Assembly (NCBI GenBank): GCA_020723105.1
Contig: DYJL01000020.1
Location: 1-53,478 of the forward strand
Direction: 5' to 3'
From: Nitrospira japonica
Lineage (GTDB): Bacteria > Nitrospirota > Thermodesulfovibrionia > UBA6902
DNA length: 53,478 nucleotides
The notes below the pieces were generated by a model. That model saw nothing but the letters and a program-made list of their open reading frames with translations. It ran no database searches and was not told the origin of the DNA. Position numbers and translations under genes: made by a program. Within the stretch, counting starts at the first letter, position 1. Each line of letters begins with the position of its first letter. Shown piece after piece: positions 7,094 through 15,742 of the stretch.

Positions 7094-7125
7094 CCTTACC
7101 TTGCTAAATTGTGCAGTAATTGTGC

Positions 7126-7565
7126 AGTTGACTTCTCGTTCAGGGTATTCTCCCTGAGTCAAGCGAATTTGTGGATTAATGTAAGGCAATAAAAAGGGGC
7201 AGGAATTGATTGGTTCTGGATATCAGTTGGTGTTATAAGTAGAGGCAATTTAAAAACTGCTTCAGGCTGTCCAAACAGCTTGATAAGCCTGAACGCCTTA
7301 GCTCTTGCAACATTTGAAAGTGAATCAATAAATCCGCTGCCGGTTCTTTACCGTCTTTATCTCTGTAGTATTCAACTGTCCAGTGCACGATATATTATAA
7401 CAAGATTGTTATTACAGGGAAAGCCTCTTCGAATTGGAGAAGGTTTAATTGGCTTCTTTAGTCAACCAATAAAACCAATTCAACTAACCGAACTGTTTAT
7501 TCAGTGGTTTTATATAAATTCTTATGGTATAACAGGACACAAAGACATATGGAAGGGGAGATACT
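7126..7565. other. intergenic region with inverted repeats
   Basis: No convincing gene is seen here. It holds three inverted repeats: TCAGGG-TATTCT-CCCTGA inside an outer TTGACT/AGTCAA pair (7128-7162); TTCAGGCT paired with AGCCTGAA enclosing GGCTGT-CCAA-ACAGC (about 7266-7293); and the perfect palindrome ATAACAA-GA-TTGTTAT (7397-7412). The last could be an operator for the PPC-domain gene. The others may be terminators or remnants of an earlier integration. Confidence 0.4.
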
Positions 7566-8000
7566 ATGAAATACCAGACTGGCAGGCCAGGCAGAATAAT
7601 TGTTGCGAGATTTGAAGACCATGAAGATGTACTTGTAAATCTTGCCGATATAGCAAAAAAGGAAAAGGTCCAGGCAGGAGTTTTCTATCTCGTCGGAGGG
7701 ATGAGGGAAGGGAGCATTGTAGTAGGGCCGGAGAAAGATGAAATCCCTCCCGTTCCAGTGTGGAAGAAGCTTGGTGAGAGCCATGAGGTCGTAGGCCTTG
7801 GAACTATCTTCTGGAATGATGATGAACCAAAGATCCACTTCCACGGCGCCTTTGGAAAAAAAGACATGATTAAAATGGGCTGCCTCAGGGAGAACTCAGA
7901 GACATTTCTTGTGCTTGAAGCCGTTATCATTGAGATTGAAGGTATTACTGCAAAGAGAGAGCTGGATCCTGTATCAGGGTTGGTATTGCTGAAGCTCTAA
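7566..8000 (+). CDS. PPC (DUF296) domain protein
   Basis: This 144-residue single-domain protein belongs to the PPC/DUF296 family shared by plants (AT-hook proteins) and prokaryotes. Diagnostic parts are the N-terminal RIIVARFEDHEDVL, the LVGGMREGSIVVGP turn, and PKIHFHGAFGKKD with the His-x-His pair that binds metal in structures of this family, then the GCLRENSETFLVLEAVIIEI strand region. Bacterial members are trimeric; their role is poorly known and DNA binding is often assumed. A strong AGGGGAG site precedes the ATG. It is monocistronic, convergent with the panC operon. Confidence 0.85.
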   Translation: MKYQTGRPGRIIVARFEDHEDVLVNLADIAKKEKVQAGVFYLVGGMREGSIVVGPEKDEIPPVPVWKKLGESHEVVGLGTIFWNDDEPKIHFHGAFGKKDMIKMGCLRENSETFLVLEAVIIEIEGITAKRELDPVSGLVLLKL

Positions 8001-8007
8001 ACGGATT

Positions 8008-8481
8008 TTATTTCAAATCCTTCAGCTTTATCTTTAGTTTTTTTATTTTGCTTCTTAAGGTATTGCGATTTATGCCAAGCAGCCTTGCCGCCTTTATCTG
8101 ATTTCTGTTTGTTTCTTTCAGAATCATTAAAATGAGCGATCTTTCGACCTCGGGGATGACCATATCGTAAAGATTAAATTTTTCAAACCGCTTGATGTTC
8201 TGCATAAAACCTTTGAGCCTGGCCTCGACGAACTTTCCAATGGATTTGGCGGGTCTTTTTTCCAAATCAAAGTCTTCTATTTGCAGCACCGGCCCATCAG
8301 ATAGAATACAAGCCCTTTTAATGGCGGTCTCAAGTTCTTTTTCCCCCTTGGGCCAATCATATGTCAGGAGATATTCCTCAGTTTCTTTTGAAAGCTCTTT
8401 ATGTTCGGTATTAAGCTGCTCCCCAGCTATTTTTATGAACTGATTTGCAAGAAGAAGTATTTCGTCTTTACGGTCTTTCAT
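8008..8481 (-). CDS. orphan C-terminal part of a sigma-54 activator: AAA+ lid plus Fis-type HTH
   Basis: This 157-residue protein matches only the last third of NtrC-type enhancer-binding proteins. Residues about 36-75 (YLLTYDWPKGEKELETAIKR, then ACILSDGPVLQIEDFDL) are the AAA+ lid with the [10 protein letters not shown]-like signature. Residues about 108-150 form a Fis/NtrC helix-turn-helix (NRNQIKAARLLGINRNTLRS). The receiver and ATPase core with Walker and GAFTGA motifs are absent, so it cannot activate sigma-54 polymerase by itself. It has a full-length-looking start and sits 8 bp after panC in the same operon. It could serve as a Fis-like DNA-binding or nucleoid protein, or be a degraded activator. 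Confidence 0.8.
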   Translation of the reverse strand: MKDRKDEILLLANQFIKIAGEQLNTEHKELSKETEEYLLTYDWPKGEKELETAIKRACILSDGPVLQIEDFDLEKRPAKSIGKFVEARLKGFMQNIKRFEKFNLYDMVIPEVERSLILMILKETNRNQIKAARLLGINRNTLRSKIKKLKIKLKDLK

Positions 8482-8488
8482 GGTGATT

Positions 8489-9340
8489 CTATTTGCTCTC
8501 TACAAGCAGATTGTCAATTAACCTTGTCTTGCCTATTATAACAGCAATACATATTGCCACAGGGGATGCGATTTTATCTGCTTTAGCGAGAGAATGAGGG
8601 TCTACGATTTCAACATAATCTATTTTTGCAAGCGGTTCGGCGGTGATAAGTTTTCCGATTTGTCCCTTGACAGACGGGGCTTCAACCATTCCTCCGGATA
8701 GAATAAGTTCTTCCCCGAATTTCAGGGCCCTGTATAAAACTGCAGATGCTCTTCTTTCCTCATTATTCAGATAAGTATTTCTCGAACTCATTGCAAGCCC
8801 GTCAAGCTCCCTGACCGTAGGGCAGATAATAACATTAATATCAAAGTTCAGGTCCTTTATTAACTTCTTGATAATAACTGTCTGCTGAAAATCCTTCTGT
8901 CCAAAATATGCATTATCAGGCCTGACAATATTAAAGAGTTTGGCAACTACTGTTGCCACGCCGTTAAAATGTCCGGGCCTGGAAGCGCCGCAGAGAATCC
9001 CGCCAAGGCTGCCAACGGTTACAGATGTAGAAAAACTTTCCGGATACATTTCGCTGGCGACCGGGGTAAAAACAATAACAGGATTAAGGGAAGATAACCT
9101 GTTTAAGTCTCCTTCAAGGTCTTGCGGATACTGCTTTAAATCTTCATTAGGCCCAAACTGTATGGGGTTTATAAATATGCTGACAACGGTTATGGAGTTT
9201 ATATTTTGTGAATGCCTGATGAGGCTAAGGTGCCCTTCATGAAGCGCCCCCATTGTGGGCACAAAGCCGATGGTTTTATTTTCAGCCCTAAGCCGGCGGC
9301 TTAAAGCCTGCATATCTTTTATGTTTTTTATTATTTGCAT
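8489..9340 (-). CDS. panC: pantoate--beta-alanine ligase
   Basis: This cytoplasmic enzyme of 283 residues, the usual family length, joins pantoate and beta-alanine using ATP in pantothenate and coenzyme A synthesis. Visible signatures are VPTMGALHEGHLSLIRHS with the HxGH nucleotidyl-transferase motif (His34, His37), FINPIQFGPNEDLKQYP, the pantoate-binding FGQKDFQQ segment and the MSSRN loop equivalent to KMSKS. It follows the TPR gene and precedes the orphan Fis-type protein, all on the minus strand. No other pan gene is nearby. Confidence 0.96.
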   Translation of the reverse strand: MQIIKNIKDMQALSRRLRAENKTIGFVPTMGALHEGHLSLIRHSQNINSITVVSIFINPIQFGPNEDLKQYPQDLEGDLNRLSSLNPVIVFTPVASEMYPESFSTSVTVGSLGGILCGASRPGHFNGVATVVAKLFNIVRPDNAYFGQKDFQQTVIIKKLIKDLNFDINVIICPTVRELDGLAMSSRNTYLNNEERRASAVLYRALKFGEELILSGGMVEAPSVKGQIGKLITAEPLAKIDYVEIVDPHSLAKADKIASPVAICIAVIIGKTRLIDNLLVESK

Positions 9341-9391
9341 AAAAGCAATTCAGAATGTCTGGTCCAGCCCGGATACTAATAGAGCAGACCC

Positions 9392-10114
9392 TTATTTTTT
9401 TACAGGCGCATCTTCTTTCTTGCTGCTGTCAGGAACCCTTGTTGCGGCTTCGATGCTCCAGGGTGAATTGGGGAATTCGCTTATAATAGTCCGGTATTTT
9501 TCCTGTGCTGTTGCAGCATTCCCTGAGGCTTCATAATGCCGGGCTTCTATTAATAAAGCGGTATCCTTGAAGGCCCCGTTATTAATTTTGGCAAGATTGG
9601 CAAGGGTCTCAAGCGCTTTATCGTTTTTAGCGGTTTTAAAATAAGCAGAGGCAAGCTTCTGATAAACAAGGGGCAATATAACGTAGTCATTATCGAACTT
9701 ATCAGCAAACAGGTTATATTGCTTTATTGCGTTTTCATAATCCCCGAGATTGTAGTAACAGTTGCCAAGGGAAAACAATGCGGTTGGCGTGGCCTTGATG
9801 TCAACAGCTTTTCTGTAAAGCTCCAGGGCCTTTTTCCACTTTTCCGCTTCAGGCAGGGATTTATCTGCTCTGGCTGGGTAGTAAATATTGTCAGCTTCTA
9901 TTTCAAGCTCATGGGCTTTATTAGTCTGGGAAGAAGAATAAAACTTGAAGATAGCAAACACCATGGCAAGCACCGCAATTGCCGATACGATTATTGTCAC
10001 ATATTTCTGTCTTGCCTTTACTGCATCCAATGCATGTAAGGCCGCGTTTTTTACTTCTTCAGCATCCTGAACTGATTTTTTCTTTGCAGCTTTTTTCTTA
10101 ATAACTATAGGCAT
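9392..10114 (-). CDS. membrane-anchored TPR protein
   Basis: This 240-residue protein has a Lys/Ala-rich cytoplasmic N-terminus, one transmembrane helix at about 39-60 (VTIIVSAIAVLAMVFAIF) and a periplasmic stretch with at least three tetratricopeptide units (about 95-215; for example ALFSLGNCYYNLGDYENAIK). The layout matches YfgM/Tol-Pal-associated TPR proteins that help periplasmic protein folding or envelope assembly. It is the middle gene of the PHP-TPR-panC operon; its ATG follows the PHP stop directly (TAAATG) with GGAGG lying inside the end of that gene. Confidence 0.8.
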   Translation of the reverse strand: MPIVIKKKAAKKKSVQDAEEVKNAALHALDAVKARQKYVTIIVSAIAVLAMVFAIFKFYSSSQTNKAHELEIEADNIYYPARADKSLPEAEKWKKALELYRKAVDIKATPTALFSLGNCYYNLGDYENAIKQYNLFADKFDNDYVILPLVYQKLASAYFKTAKNDKALETLANLAKINNGAFKDTALLIEARHYEASGNAATAQEKYRTIISEFPNSPWSIEAATRVPDSSKKEDAPVKK

Positions 10115-10768
10115 TTAATTCCTCCTGATTTTATCAACAAGCCTTTCTGAATTCGACAGAATTTGCTCTATATTTTTTTCTGCGAGGCCTGAAGCCTGCA
10201 AAATAATTTTTGCCTGTCCCAGTGTGATCAGGTCTTCAGGGGCATGAGAATCTGTATTGATTATGAGCTGGACGCCTGTTTCCATTGCAATCTTTGCGAC
10301 ATGACCATTAGAGATGCTGTGCCCCTTTCTGGAGGTAATCTCAAGGGCTATTCCACGTTCTTTTGCAAGGAGTGCGTCTTCCATGCTGATCAGTCCCGGA
10401 TGTGAAATAATATCTGCGCCAGCTTCAATGGCAGCCCTGTTTGTGCCGCCTGCCACTGGCTCGGCAAGGGTCTCTCCGTGTACAACTACTAATTTTGCGC
10501 CCAGGTCCCGGGCCCTCTGTACCAGTTTTGCTATAAGTTCAGGAGGCACATGAGTTATCTCAGCGCCCGGAATAACGGTGAGCTGTGAGAACTCTGAAAT
10601 TTCCTCAATCACCTCAACAATTCTTGGTATAACAAAATCAATATTAGACCTGTCTACATGATCTGTAAGGGCCAGCGCCCTGTAACCTGCGCTATAGGCC
10701 CTCTGTATCAGCTCTGATGGGAGAAGAACGCCGTCACTTAAAAGGGTATGCATATGCAAGTCAATCAT
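10115..10768 (-). CDS. PHP-domain metal-dependent phosphoesterase
   Basis: This 217-residue protein has the four PHP motifs: N-terminal DLHMHTLLSDG, ALTDHVD, PGAEITH, then VVHGET, ISHPGL and NTDSHAP, giving the His/Asp/Glu set that binds three metals. Stand-alone PHP proteins of this size include histidinol-phosphate-phosphatase-like enzymes and nucleotide phosphoesterases; the substrate here cannot be read from sequence. It heads the operon with the TPR protein and panC. It is divergent from the CCA gene, with a family A repeat in the spacer. Confidence 0.88.
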   Translation of the reverse strand: MIDLHMHTLLSDGVLLPSELIQRAYSAGYRALALTDHVDRSNIDFVIPRIVEVIEEISEFSQLTVIPGAEITHVPPELIAKLVQRARDLGAKLVVVHGETLAEPVAGGTNRAAIEAGADIISHPGLISMEDALLAKERGIALEITSRKGHSISNGHVAKIAMETGVQLIINTDSHAPEDLITLGQAKIILQASGLAEKNIEQILSNSERLVDKIRRN

Positions 10769-10911
10769 GACATTGTAAAATACAGAAATTCTGCTACGAA
10801 AGTCAAAGTTGCTGGGGCAATAAAATGTGAGCGGCGCAGCGTAAAAGGGATATTATTAAAAAAAGAAATTTCCTGCCATTTGTGCATTATAATAAGCATA
10901 GCCGTTTACAG

Positions 10912-11076
10912 ATTATCCATGGTGAACTCTGTGCAATGGTTACCGACATGGAAGGCTGTGAAAGAATTTCTATCCGACACCTTTGAAAAGGGAATAGGGG
11001 ATAGGGAGTAGGGGATAGGTAAGAAAAAGACAGTTCAATCGGTTTAACAAATAAAACGAATAAAACTAATAAAACC
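10912..11076 (-). repeat. family A repeat, copy 1 (partial) with nonamer array
   Basis: The sequence starting ATTATCCATGGTGAACTC at 10912 and running through the AAAGAATTTCTATCCGACACC segment into a G/A-rich stretch (to about 11020) matches the right end of the family A repeat in reverse orientation. It is followed by three 9-base units AATAAAAC(G/T/C) at 11050-11076, close to the start of the next gene. It fills most of the 323-bp spacer. Confidence 0.75.
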
Positions 11077-11091
11077 AGTTTAGAAAACAGT

Positions 11092-12495
11092 ATGTTTACA
11101 ATATCACTTAAAAAGTGGCTGAGCAGCAAGGACCTTAAATTTCCAGAATTGTATCTCGTTGGCGGGACGGTCCGGGATTTATTGCTTAAGGCTTCTCCAA
11201 AGGACCTGGACCTGGTCTGTAAAGGCGCTAAAGAATTTGCCGCTGATCTGGCACGAAGCAAAAATGCTGCTTTGGTCCCTATGGAGAAAAAGCCTGATGA
11301 GCCCTGCTACCGGGTGGTAGACAAAGACAACCACGATGATTTTCTGGACATAGCAGAGATGCGGGGAGAAACAATATACGTAGACCTTCACCAGAGGGAT
11401 TTTACAATAGATGCAATTGCCATTGAAGTGAAAGAAGATGGAACAGCCGGCAGCGTTATTGATCCCCTGAACGGCACAGAGGATATTGAAAGAAAGATCA
11501 TCAGAATGGTTAGCACTAAGTCTATTGTTTCAGATCCGTTAAGGATATTGCGCGCGGTCCGCCTGGCGGCTTCGCTGAATTTTATTATTAATGAGGCCAC
11601 ACTCAATGAAATGAAGAATGCTGCCACCTTGCTGAAAGATGTATCCGCTGAACGCATTACATCGGAATTCATGCTTATACTAAAAGCGTCACAGAGCGTC
11701 CATTATTTCAGACTGATGGATAGCCTTGGTATTCTGCAGGTTATTTTCCCTGAGATAGCTGCGATGAAAGCATGCGCACAGGACGGATTTCACCATCTTA
11801 ATGTATGGAAGCATTCCCTTTTGGTAATGGAAAATATCGAAAATATCATTAAGGACCCTGTTTACTATTTCGGAGATGTTGGCAGTAAGGTAGCGGATTG
11901 CCTTGGGAGTAACAACCGTCTCGCTCTTTTGAAATTGTCAGCCTTGCTTCATGATGTGGGCAAACCAGCCACAGGAAATTTACACCCCGAGAAAGAACGC
12001 ATTACTTTCTACGGGCATGATGAAGAGGGCGCAAAGACTGTTGACCTGATTGCAGAGAGATTAAAGATGTCCGGGCCGCACCGGAACTTGATAGTTCTTC
12101 TCGTAGCGGAGCATTTGCATGCGCTCAATATCGTCTCTGGCGATGTCAGGCTGTCAACTGTTATGAGATGGTTTCGCAAGATGAGAGATGATTCCATTTT
12201 GGCGATTATCCTCGGCATGGCGGATGTGCTGAGCAGTAGAGGCCCTGATTCAACGGAAGAATACAGGAGTAATTTTATTAATCGTTCAAGGCAGTGCGTG
12301 ACAGATTATTATGAAAAGATAAAGGCGCAAATAGAGAGACAGGATCTTGTTTCCGGTAAAGACCTTATTGCTCTCGGCATGAAACCCGGCCCTGAAATGG
12401 GAAGGGTGCTTGCAGAGTTAAGGAGTGCGCAGGATACAGGCAGCGTTAAGAGCCGCATAGAGGTGCTTGAACTTGCAAAAAAACTAATGAAATAA
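11092..12495 (+). CDS. cca: tRNA nucleotidyltransferase / poly(A) polymerase family protein with HD domain
   Basis: This 467-residue class II nucleotidyltransferase adds CCA (or only part of it) to tRNA 3' ends, or poly(A) to RNA. The head shows LVGGTVRDLLL and DLDLV (metal-binding aspartates), the RDFTIDAIAIEV strand and the DPLRILRAVRLAASLNF neck. The C-terminal half has an HD domain (LLHDVGKPATG, then AEHLH), as in Cca enzymes with phosphohydrolase activity. Because tRNA-Val here already encodes CCA, repair or A-addition rather than full CCA synthesis may be its task. Family members with different specificity cannot be separated by eye. There is no strong ribosome binding site; family A repeat sequence lies upstream. 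Confidence 0.88.
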   Translation: MFTISLKKWLSSKDLKFPELYLVGGTVRDLLLKASPKDLDLVCKGAKEFAADLARSKNAALVPMEKKPDEPCYRVVDKDNHDDFLDIAEMRGETIYVDLHQRDFTIDAIAIEVKEDGTAGSVIDPLNGTEDIERKIIRMVSTKSIVSDPLRILRAVRLAASLNFIINEATLNEMKNAATLLKDVSAERITSEFMLILKASQSVHYFRLMDSLGILQVIFPEIAAMKACAQDGFHHLNVWKHSLLVMENIENIIKDPVYYFGDVGSKVADCLGSNNRLALLKLSALLHDVGKPATGNLHPEKERITFYGHDEEGAKTVDLIAERLKMSGPHRNLIVLLVAEHLHALNIVSGDVRLSTVMRWFRKMRDDSILAIILGMADVLSSRGPDSTEEYRSNFINRSRQCVTDYYEKIKAQIERQDLVSGKDLIALGMKPGPEMGRVLAELRSAQDTGSVKSRIEVLELAKKLMK

Positions 12496-12527
12496 TAAAA
12501 GTAATTTCTGGTATCTTGTAATTAATT

Positions 12528-12902
12528 GTGAATACAAAACACTGGACCATACTTCCTGTCGTTCTGATAATCGGAGTTATAGCTTTTGGAACAATCGGGT
12601 ACGCAATAATAGAAAAATGGGATATTTTCGATGCGTTTTACATGGCAATTAGTACTCTTACAACAGTTGGATATATGGAGGTCCATCCGCTTTCAAAGAC
12701 TGGAAGAATTTTTACTACCTTCCTGATACTTTCCGGTGTTGGGACCATGTTATATGCATTGAGCATCGGCGCCAGGGTAGTGCTTGAAGGCGAAATGGAG
12801 TTTGATCCGACCTCAACAAGCATAATAAAAAAAGGCGATACACTCGTTGCCATGGGTGAGACGAGACAGTTGAAGGCGCTTGAGGATTTGGTAGGGGGTT
12901 AG
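12528..12902 (+). pseudogene. internally deleted K+ channel (pore joined to the RCK C-terminal tail)
   Basis: The 124 residues, from a GTG start, contain a two-helix potassium channel pore (helices about 9-30 and 62-85, pore loop STLTTVGYMEVHPLS). They are followed directly by FDPTSTSIIKKGDTLVAMGE, which matches the end of the TrkA-C/RCK domain. Intact relatives are about 330-350 residues with a whole NAD-binding TrkA-N domain between these parts, so about 200 residues are missing in frame. The filter also reads TVGYM instead of TVGYG, losing a glycine needed for K+ coordination. A working channel is unlikely; it is probably a decaying gene, although a peptide could still be made. Confidence 0.75.
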
Positions 12903-12940
12903 GCCGGGAGCTGAATTTCTGTTTTTACAGGAATGACAGG

Positions 12941-14083
12941 TTAATTATTTTTAAAGAATGCAGCAGTTTTTTCATCTGTAAAATTCTTAAATTCCTCTTT
13001 AAATCTTTTCACGCTGAATCTCTCTGCATTTTTTCTTATTTCAGAGGGGTCAAATTGTTTCTCAATGGCTTCAAATTTCTTTACTGCTTCCATTAACGCC
13101 TCAGGAGTTTGCTCATAAAAAAAAATGCCGGTAGGGTTTTGGTTTTCTGATTTCTGACCGTTGATTGGTACTACCGTTTCCATGATCCCGCCCTTTCCAT
13201 AAGCTATCACAGGGGTCCCGCAGGCCTGTGCCTCAACAGGGACAATGCCGAAATCCTCTTCGCCGGGGAATATCAGCGCCTTACAGGAAGCATAGTAAGC
13301 CGCCAGTTCTTCATCAGGCCTCCAGCCCAGAAACTCGATAGCGGGTCCAGCCATGCTTTTCAGTCTTTTCTCATCCTGTCCGGTCCCTATTATCTTTAGA
13401 GGGAGTCCCAGCCGGTTGAACGCCTCAATTGCAATATCAATTTTTTTGTAAGGGGCAAAGGCGGAAACGAGCAGGTAATAAGCGTTTGCAGTCCGGGGCC
13501 TTATGATTAGAGGACGAAAGGAATCAACCTTTACCGGAGGATAAATGACCAGGGACTCGCGGTGATAATGCTGCTGAATTCTTCCCTGTACATTTTCCGA
13601 ATTGGCAATAAAGTAATGGACTCTCGCTGAACTCTTAATATCCCACTCCTGTAAATATCTTCTCAGGAGTTTCATTATCGCCTTTATATATAGTTTTGAA
13701 TCTCCAAAGTACCGGTTATACATTTCCCAGATATAGCGCATAGGTGTATGGCAATAACAGATATGCAGGGCTTTTTCGCCAACTTTGACTCCCTTGGCAA
13801 CACAATGGCTGGAGCTGATAACCAGCTTGTATCCGGATAAATCAAATTGCTCAATGGCCTTTGGCATCAAGGGTAAATAGTAACGGTATTTCTTCTCCAC
13901 ATCAGGCAGGCGCTGAATGAAAGAAGTGAAAATCTTCCGGTTTTCTATTATCGAAGAAACACTTCCCTTAATATGAACTAGGGTATAAAGGTCGGCTTCA
14001 GGAAAGAGTTCACATAATGCTTCCAGCACTTTTTCCCCACCCCTCATTCCGGTAAGCCAGTCATGAATTATTGCAGTTTTCAT
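12941..14083 (-). CDS. GT4 family glycosyltransferase
   Basis: This 380-residue GT-B enzyme has the N-terminal HDWLTGMRGGEKVLE nucleotide-fold motif typical of WbaZ/mannosyltransferase-like GT4 proteins, a CYCHTPMRYIWE segment, and the C-terminal donor-binding GEEDFGIVPVEAQACGTPVIAYGKGG with the E-x7-E motif (Glu-Asp-Phe-Gly to Glu-Ala). It would add a hexose from a nucleotide sugar on the cytoplasmic side. Its ATG overlaps the stop of the methyltransferase gene as ATGA. It is the last gene of the polysaccharide locus. The sugar is unknown. Confidence 0.9.
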   Translation of the reverse strand: MKTAIIHDWLTGMRGGEKVLEALCELFPEADLYTLVHIKGSVSSIIENRKIFTSFIQRLPDVEKKYRYYLPLMPKAIEQFDLSGYKLVISSSHCVAKGVKVGEKALHICYCHTPMRYIWEMYNRYFGDSKLYIKAIMKLLRRYLQEWDIKSSARVHYFIANSENVQGRIQQHYHRESLVIYPPVKVDSFRPLIIRPRTANAYYLLVSAFAPYKKIDIAIEAFNRLGLPLKIIGTGQDEKRLKSMAGPAIEFLGWRPDEELAAYYASCKALIFPGEEDFGIVPVEAQACGTPVIAYGKGGIMETVVPINGQKSENQNPTGIFFYEQTPEALMEAVKKFEAIEKQFDPSEIRKNAERFSVKRFKEEFKNFTDEKTAAFFKNN

Positions 14084-14832
14084 ACTTGCGGAAGTTTTTT
14101 TGCTATGAATAAATAATTCTGGCAGAAGGGTCTTAAGATTAGCGATAGCAGCGAGTCAAGATTATTATATAAAGTGGAAACGAGAGGCCGGTTCCCTAAT
14201 TGTTTCATTAATCCCTGCGCCCAGATGTTTCGCGGCAATAACGCATACCTTTGTATTTCCACAGCGGCGAAATTCGTTTCCCCAAGGAGCCGGAAGATAT
14301 CTTGTGCCGTGTAGCGGTACGGGTGGTGATATTTCCGGTTGAAAAGCCGGCTCACAGCCTCTATCCAGCTTAGCCGGTTTGGCAGATGGAAACAGATAAA
14401 TATCCCGTGGTCCTTTAAGACACGATATATCTCTTTTAAACTCGAGGCCTCATCACCGCCTGTTGTTCTGACGTGCTCAAGCACTCCGACACTGACTACA
14501 GCATCAAACTTTTTATTTTCAAAAGGGATATGAACCGGATCTGCCTTGTCTCCTTTTCTATATTCATAGCTTTCCTGCACAAAAGGCGCACAGATTTGAG
14601 GAAGTTCGCCAAGACTGAATCCAGTTGTTCTGAATCCTGATCGGAGAAGAAAGTAAGAAAAATGACCGTTTCCAACACCCCAATCCAGCACGGCATTCCC
14701 CGGTTTTAGATATTTTTTTGAAAGACTGTAGAGCCTTATGTACTGAGATGCGCTGATTAAGCTTCTAAACTGGAGTAAGCTTTTGTTCTGGTGATGCAAA
14801 TTTATAATGTCGTTTAAAATATCTTTAAACAT
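14080..14832 (-). CDS. class I SAM-dependent methyltransferase
   Basis: This protein has 250 residues from ATG 14832, or 256 from an in-frame TTG at 14850. Motif I is LDWGVGNGHFSYFLL, followed by an acidic post-I region and the VSVGVLEHVR strand, as in UbiE/Methyltransf_11 proteins. C-terminal residues contain a few hydrophobic stretches. Located between glycosyltransferase genes and overlapping one of them, it probably methylates a sugar or caps the glycan chain. Chain-terminating methyl groups are known signals for Wzt-type exporters, an idea that fits the Wzm/Wzt genes here. Confidence 0.85.
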   Translation of the reverse strand: MFKDILNDIINLHHQNKSLLQFRSLISASQYIRLYSLSKKYLKPGNAVLDWGVGNGHFSYFLLRSGFRTTGFSLGELPQICAPFVQESYEYRKGDKADPVHIPFENKKFDAVVSVGVLEHVRTTGGDEASSLKEIYRVLKDHGIFICFHLPNRLSWIEAVSRLFNRKYHHPYRYTAQDIFRLLGETNFAAVEIQRYALLPRNIWAQGLMKQLGNRPLVSTLYNNLDSLLSLILRPFCQNYLFIAKKLPQV

Positions 14833-14876
14833 AGGATATGTCTTCCGCAATTTACAGCCGGTTCATCATTTCAATA

Positions 14877-15734
14877 TCATGAAATTATTTTTTTTAACAA
14901 TCTGGGAACGGAGCCAACCCAGGCTTGAGGCCCAAGGTGTTTTATAAGTAAAGTATGGTTGTAAATAAAATCGCTGAGCCATTGTGCTTTTTTTATTTCA
15001 CGGCTTCCTCCGGCAGTGGCTTCATGGTGAATTATTATTGCATTTCCTGAATATTGTCCATAGCTGCCGTCTTTAGCCAATCTCAAACCAAAGTCTGAGC
15101 CGAATCCCCAGGCATTCCCTTTGAAGGCACTGTTGAATCTGCCGGCTTTTAAAAAAAGCTCTCTTCGTATCCCCATATTGCCTTCCCGCGGGGAATTTAT
15201 TTTACAAGTGCCCGGCTGGTTATAATTACCAAAAAGCAGGCCGAGCCTGTTTATCCAGCCTATGATGCGTCCATTTAATTTTTTATCATTATTAATAAAT
15301 AATCCAAAGAACCATTCCGTCATGATCCGGATCCACTCAGAAAATGCAGGCCTTTTTCTTGTCAATTCAACAATACGGCCGGATGTATAAACCAAATCAG
15401 GATTGTTGGCGAAGGCCTTCACATGTTCCTCAAGCCAGCCAAAACAGGGGAATGCATCATCATCCAGAATCAAAATAATATCAGCAGCAGAGGTAGTGAT
15501 GCAGTGATTCAGTGTTTGTGTGGTGGAGGGAACAGGCAGTTCTTCTATTCTTAAATTGCTGTCGTTTTTCAGTTGTGAAAGAAAATGATTGTCAGGCATG
15601 GGCCCCTGAAGCCCCAGGCAGATTTTAGTATGAGGATACAACAGCCTGATCTTATTCAGTGTCTCCTGAAGGATATTCAGGCGGTTGTAGCTTGGAATAA
15701 CGATTTCAACTGTCAGAAGGTTTTTTGAGTTCAT
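14877..15734 (-). CDS. GT2 family glycosyltransferase
   Basis: This 285-residue GT-A enzyme has the start motif VEIVIPSYNRLNILQETL and the DXD-type metal site ILILDDDAFP, followed by an acceptor region with GNMGIRRELFLKAG. It resembles rhamnosyl- and galactosyl-transferases of O-antigen clusters. The ATG at 15734 lies 8 bp from the end of a family B repeat and has no visible Shine-Dalgarno sequence, so the repeat may have separated it from its original leader. The sugar specificity is not readable. Confidence 0.87.
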   Translation of the reverse strand: MNSKNLLTVEIVIPSYNRLNILQETLNKIRLLYPHTKICLGLQGPMPDNHFLSQLKNDSNLRIEELPVPSTTQTLNHCITTSAADIILILDDDAFPCFGWLEEHVKAFANNPDLVYTSGRIVELTRKRPAFSEWIRIMTEWFFGLFINNDKKLNGRIIGWINRLGLLFGNYNQPGTCKINSPREGNMGIRRELFLKAGRFNSAFKGNAWGFGSDFGLRLAKDGSYGQYSGNAIIIHHEATAGGSREIKKAQWLSDFIYNHTLLIKHLGPQAWVGSVPRLLKKIIS

Positions 15735-15742
15735 TAGTCTGG

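Larger units (their letters stand above)
6911..7125. repeat. paired GCACAATT motifs on both sides of the attachment tRNA
   Basis: GCACAAAA starts at 6911 and GCACAATT at 6922 (11 bp apart), inside the end of the integrase gene. On the far side of the tRNA, AATTGTGC (the same word inverted) lies at 7107-7114 and 7118-7125, again 11 bp apart. One-turn spacing and inverted placement resemble recombinase arm-type sites. The right pair lies outside the expected element boundary, which weakens the idea. Confidence 0.3.

Noticed and set aside
7280-7615. A 111-codon plus-strand frame ahead of and overlapping the PPC-domain gene
   Set aside because: It lacks a ribosome binding site, shows no protein-like composition and runs into a clearly real gene in another frame.
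10748-11011. An 87-codon frame over the PHP start and family A repeat
   Set aside because: Its first part is antisense to the PHP gene and the rest is repeat sequence; no independent support.
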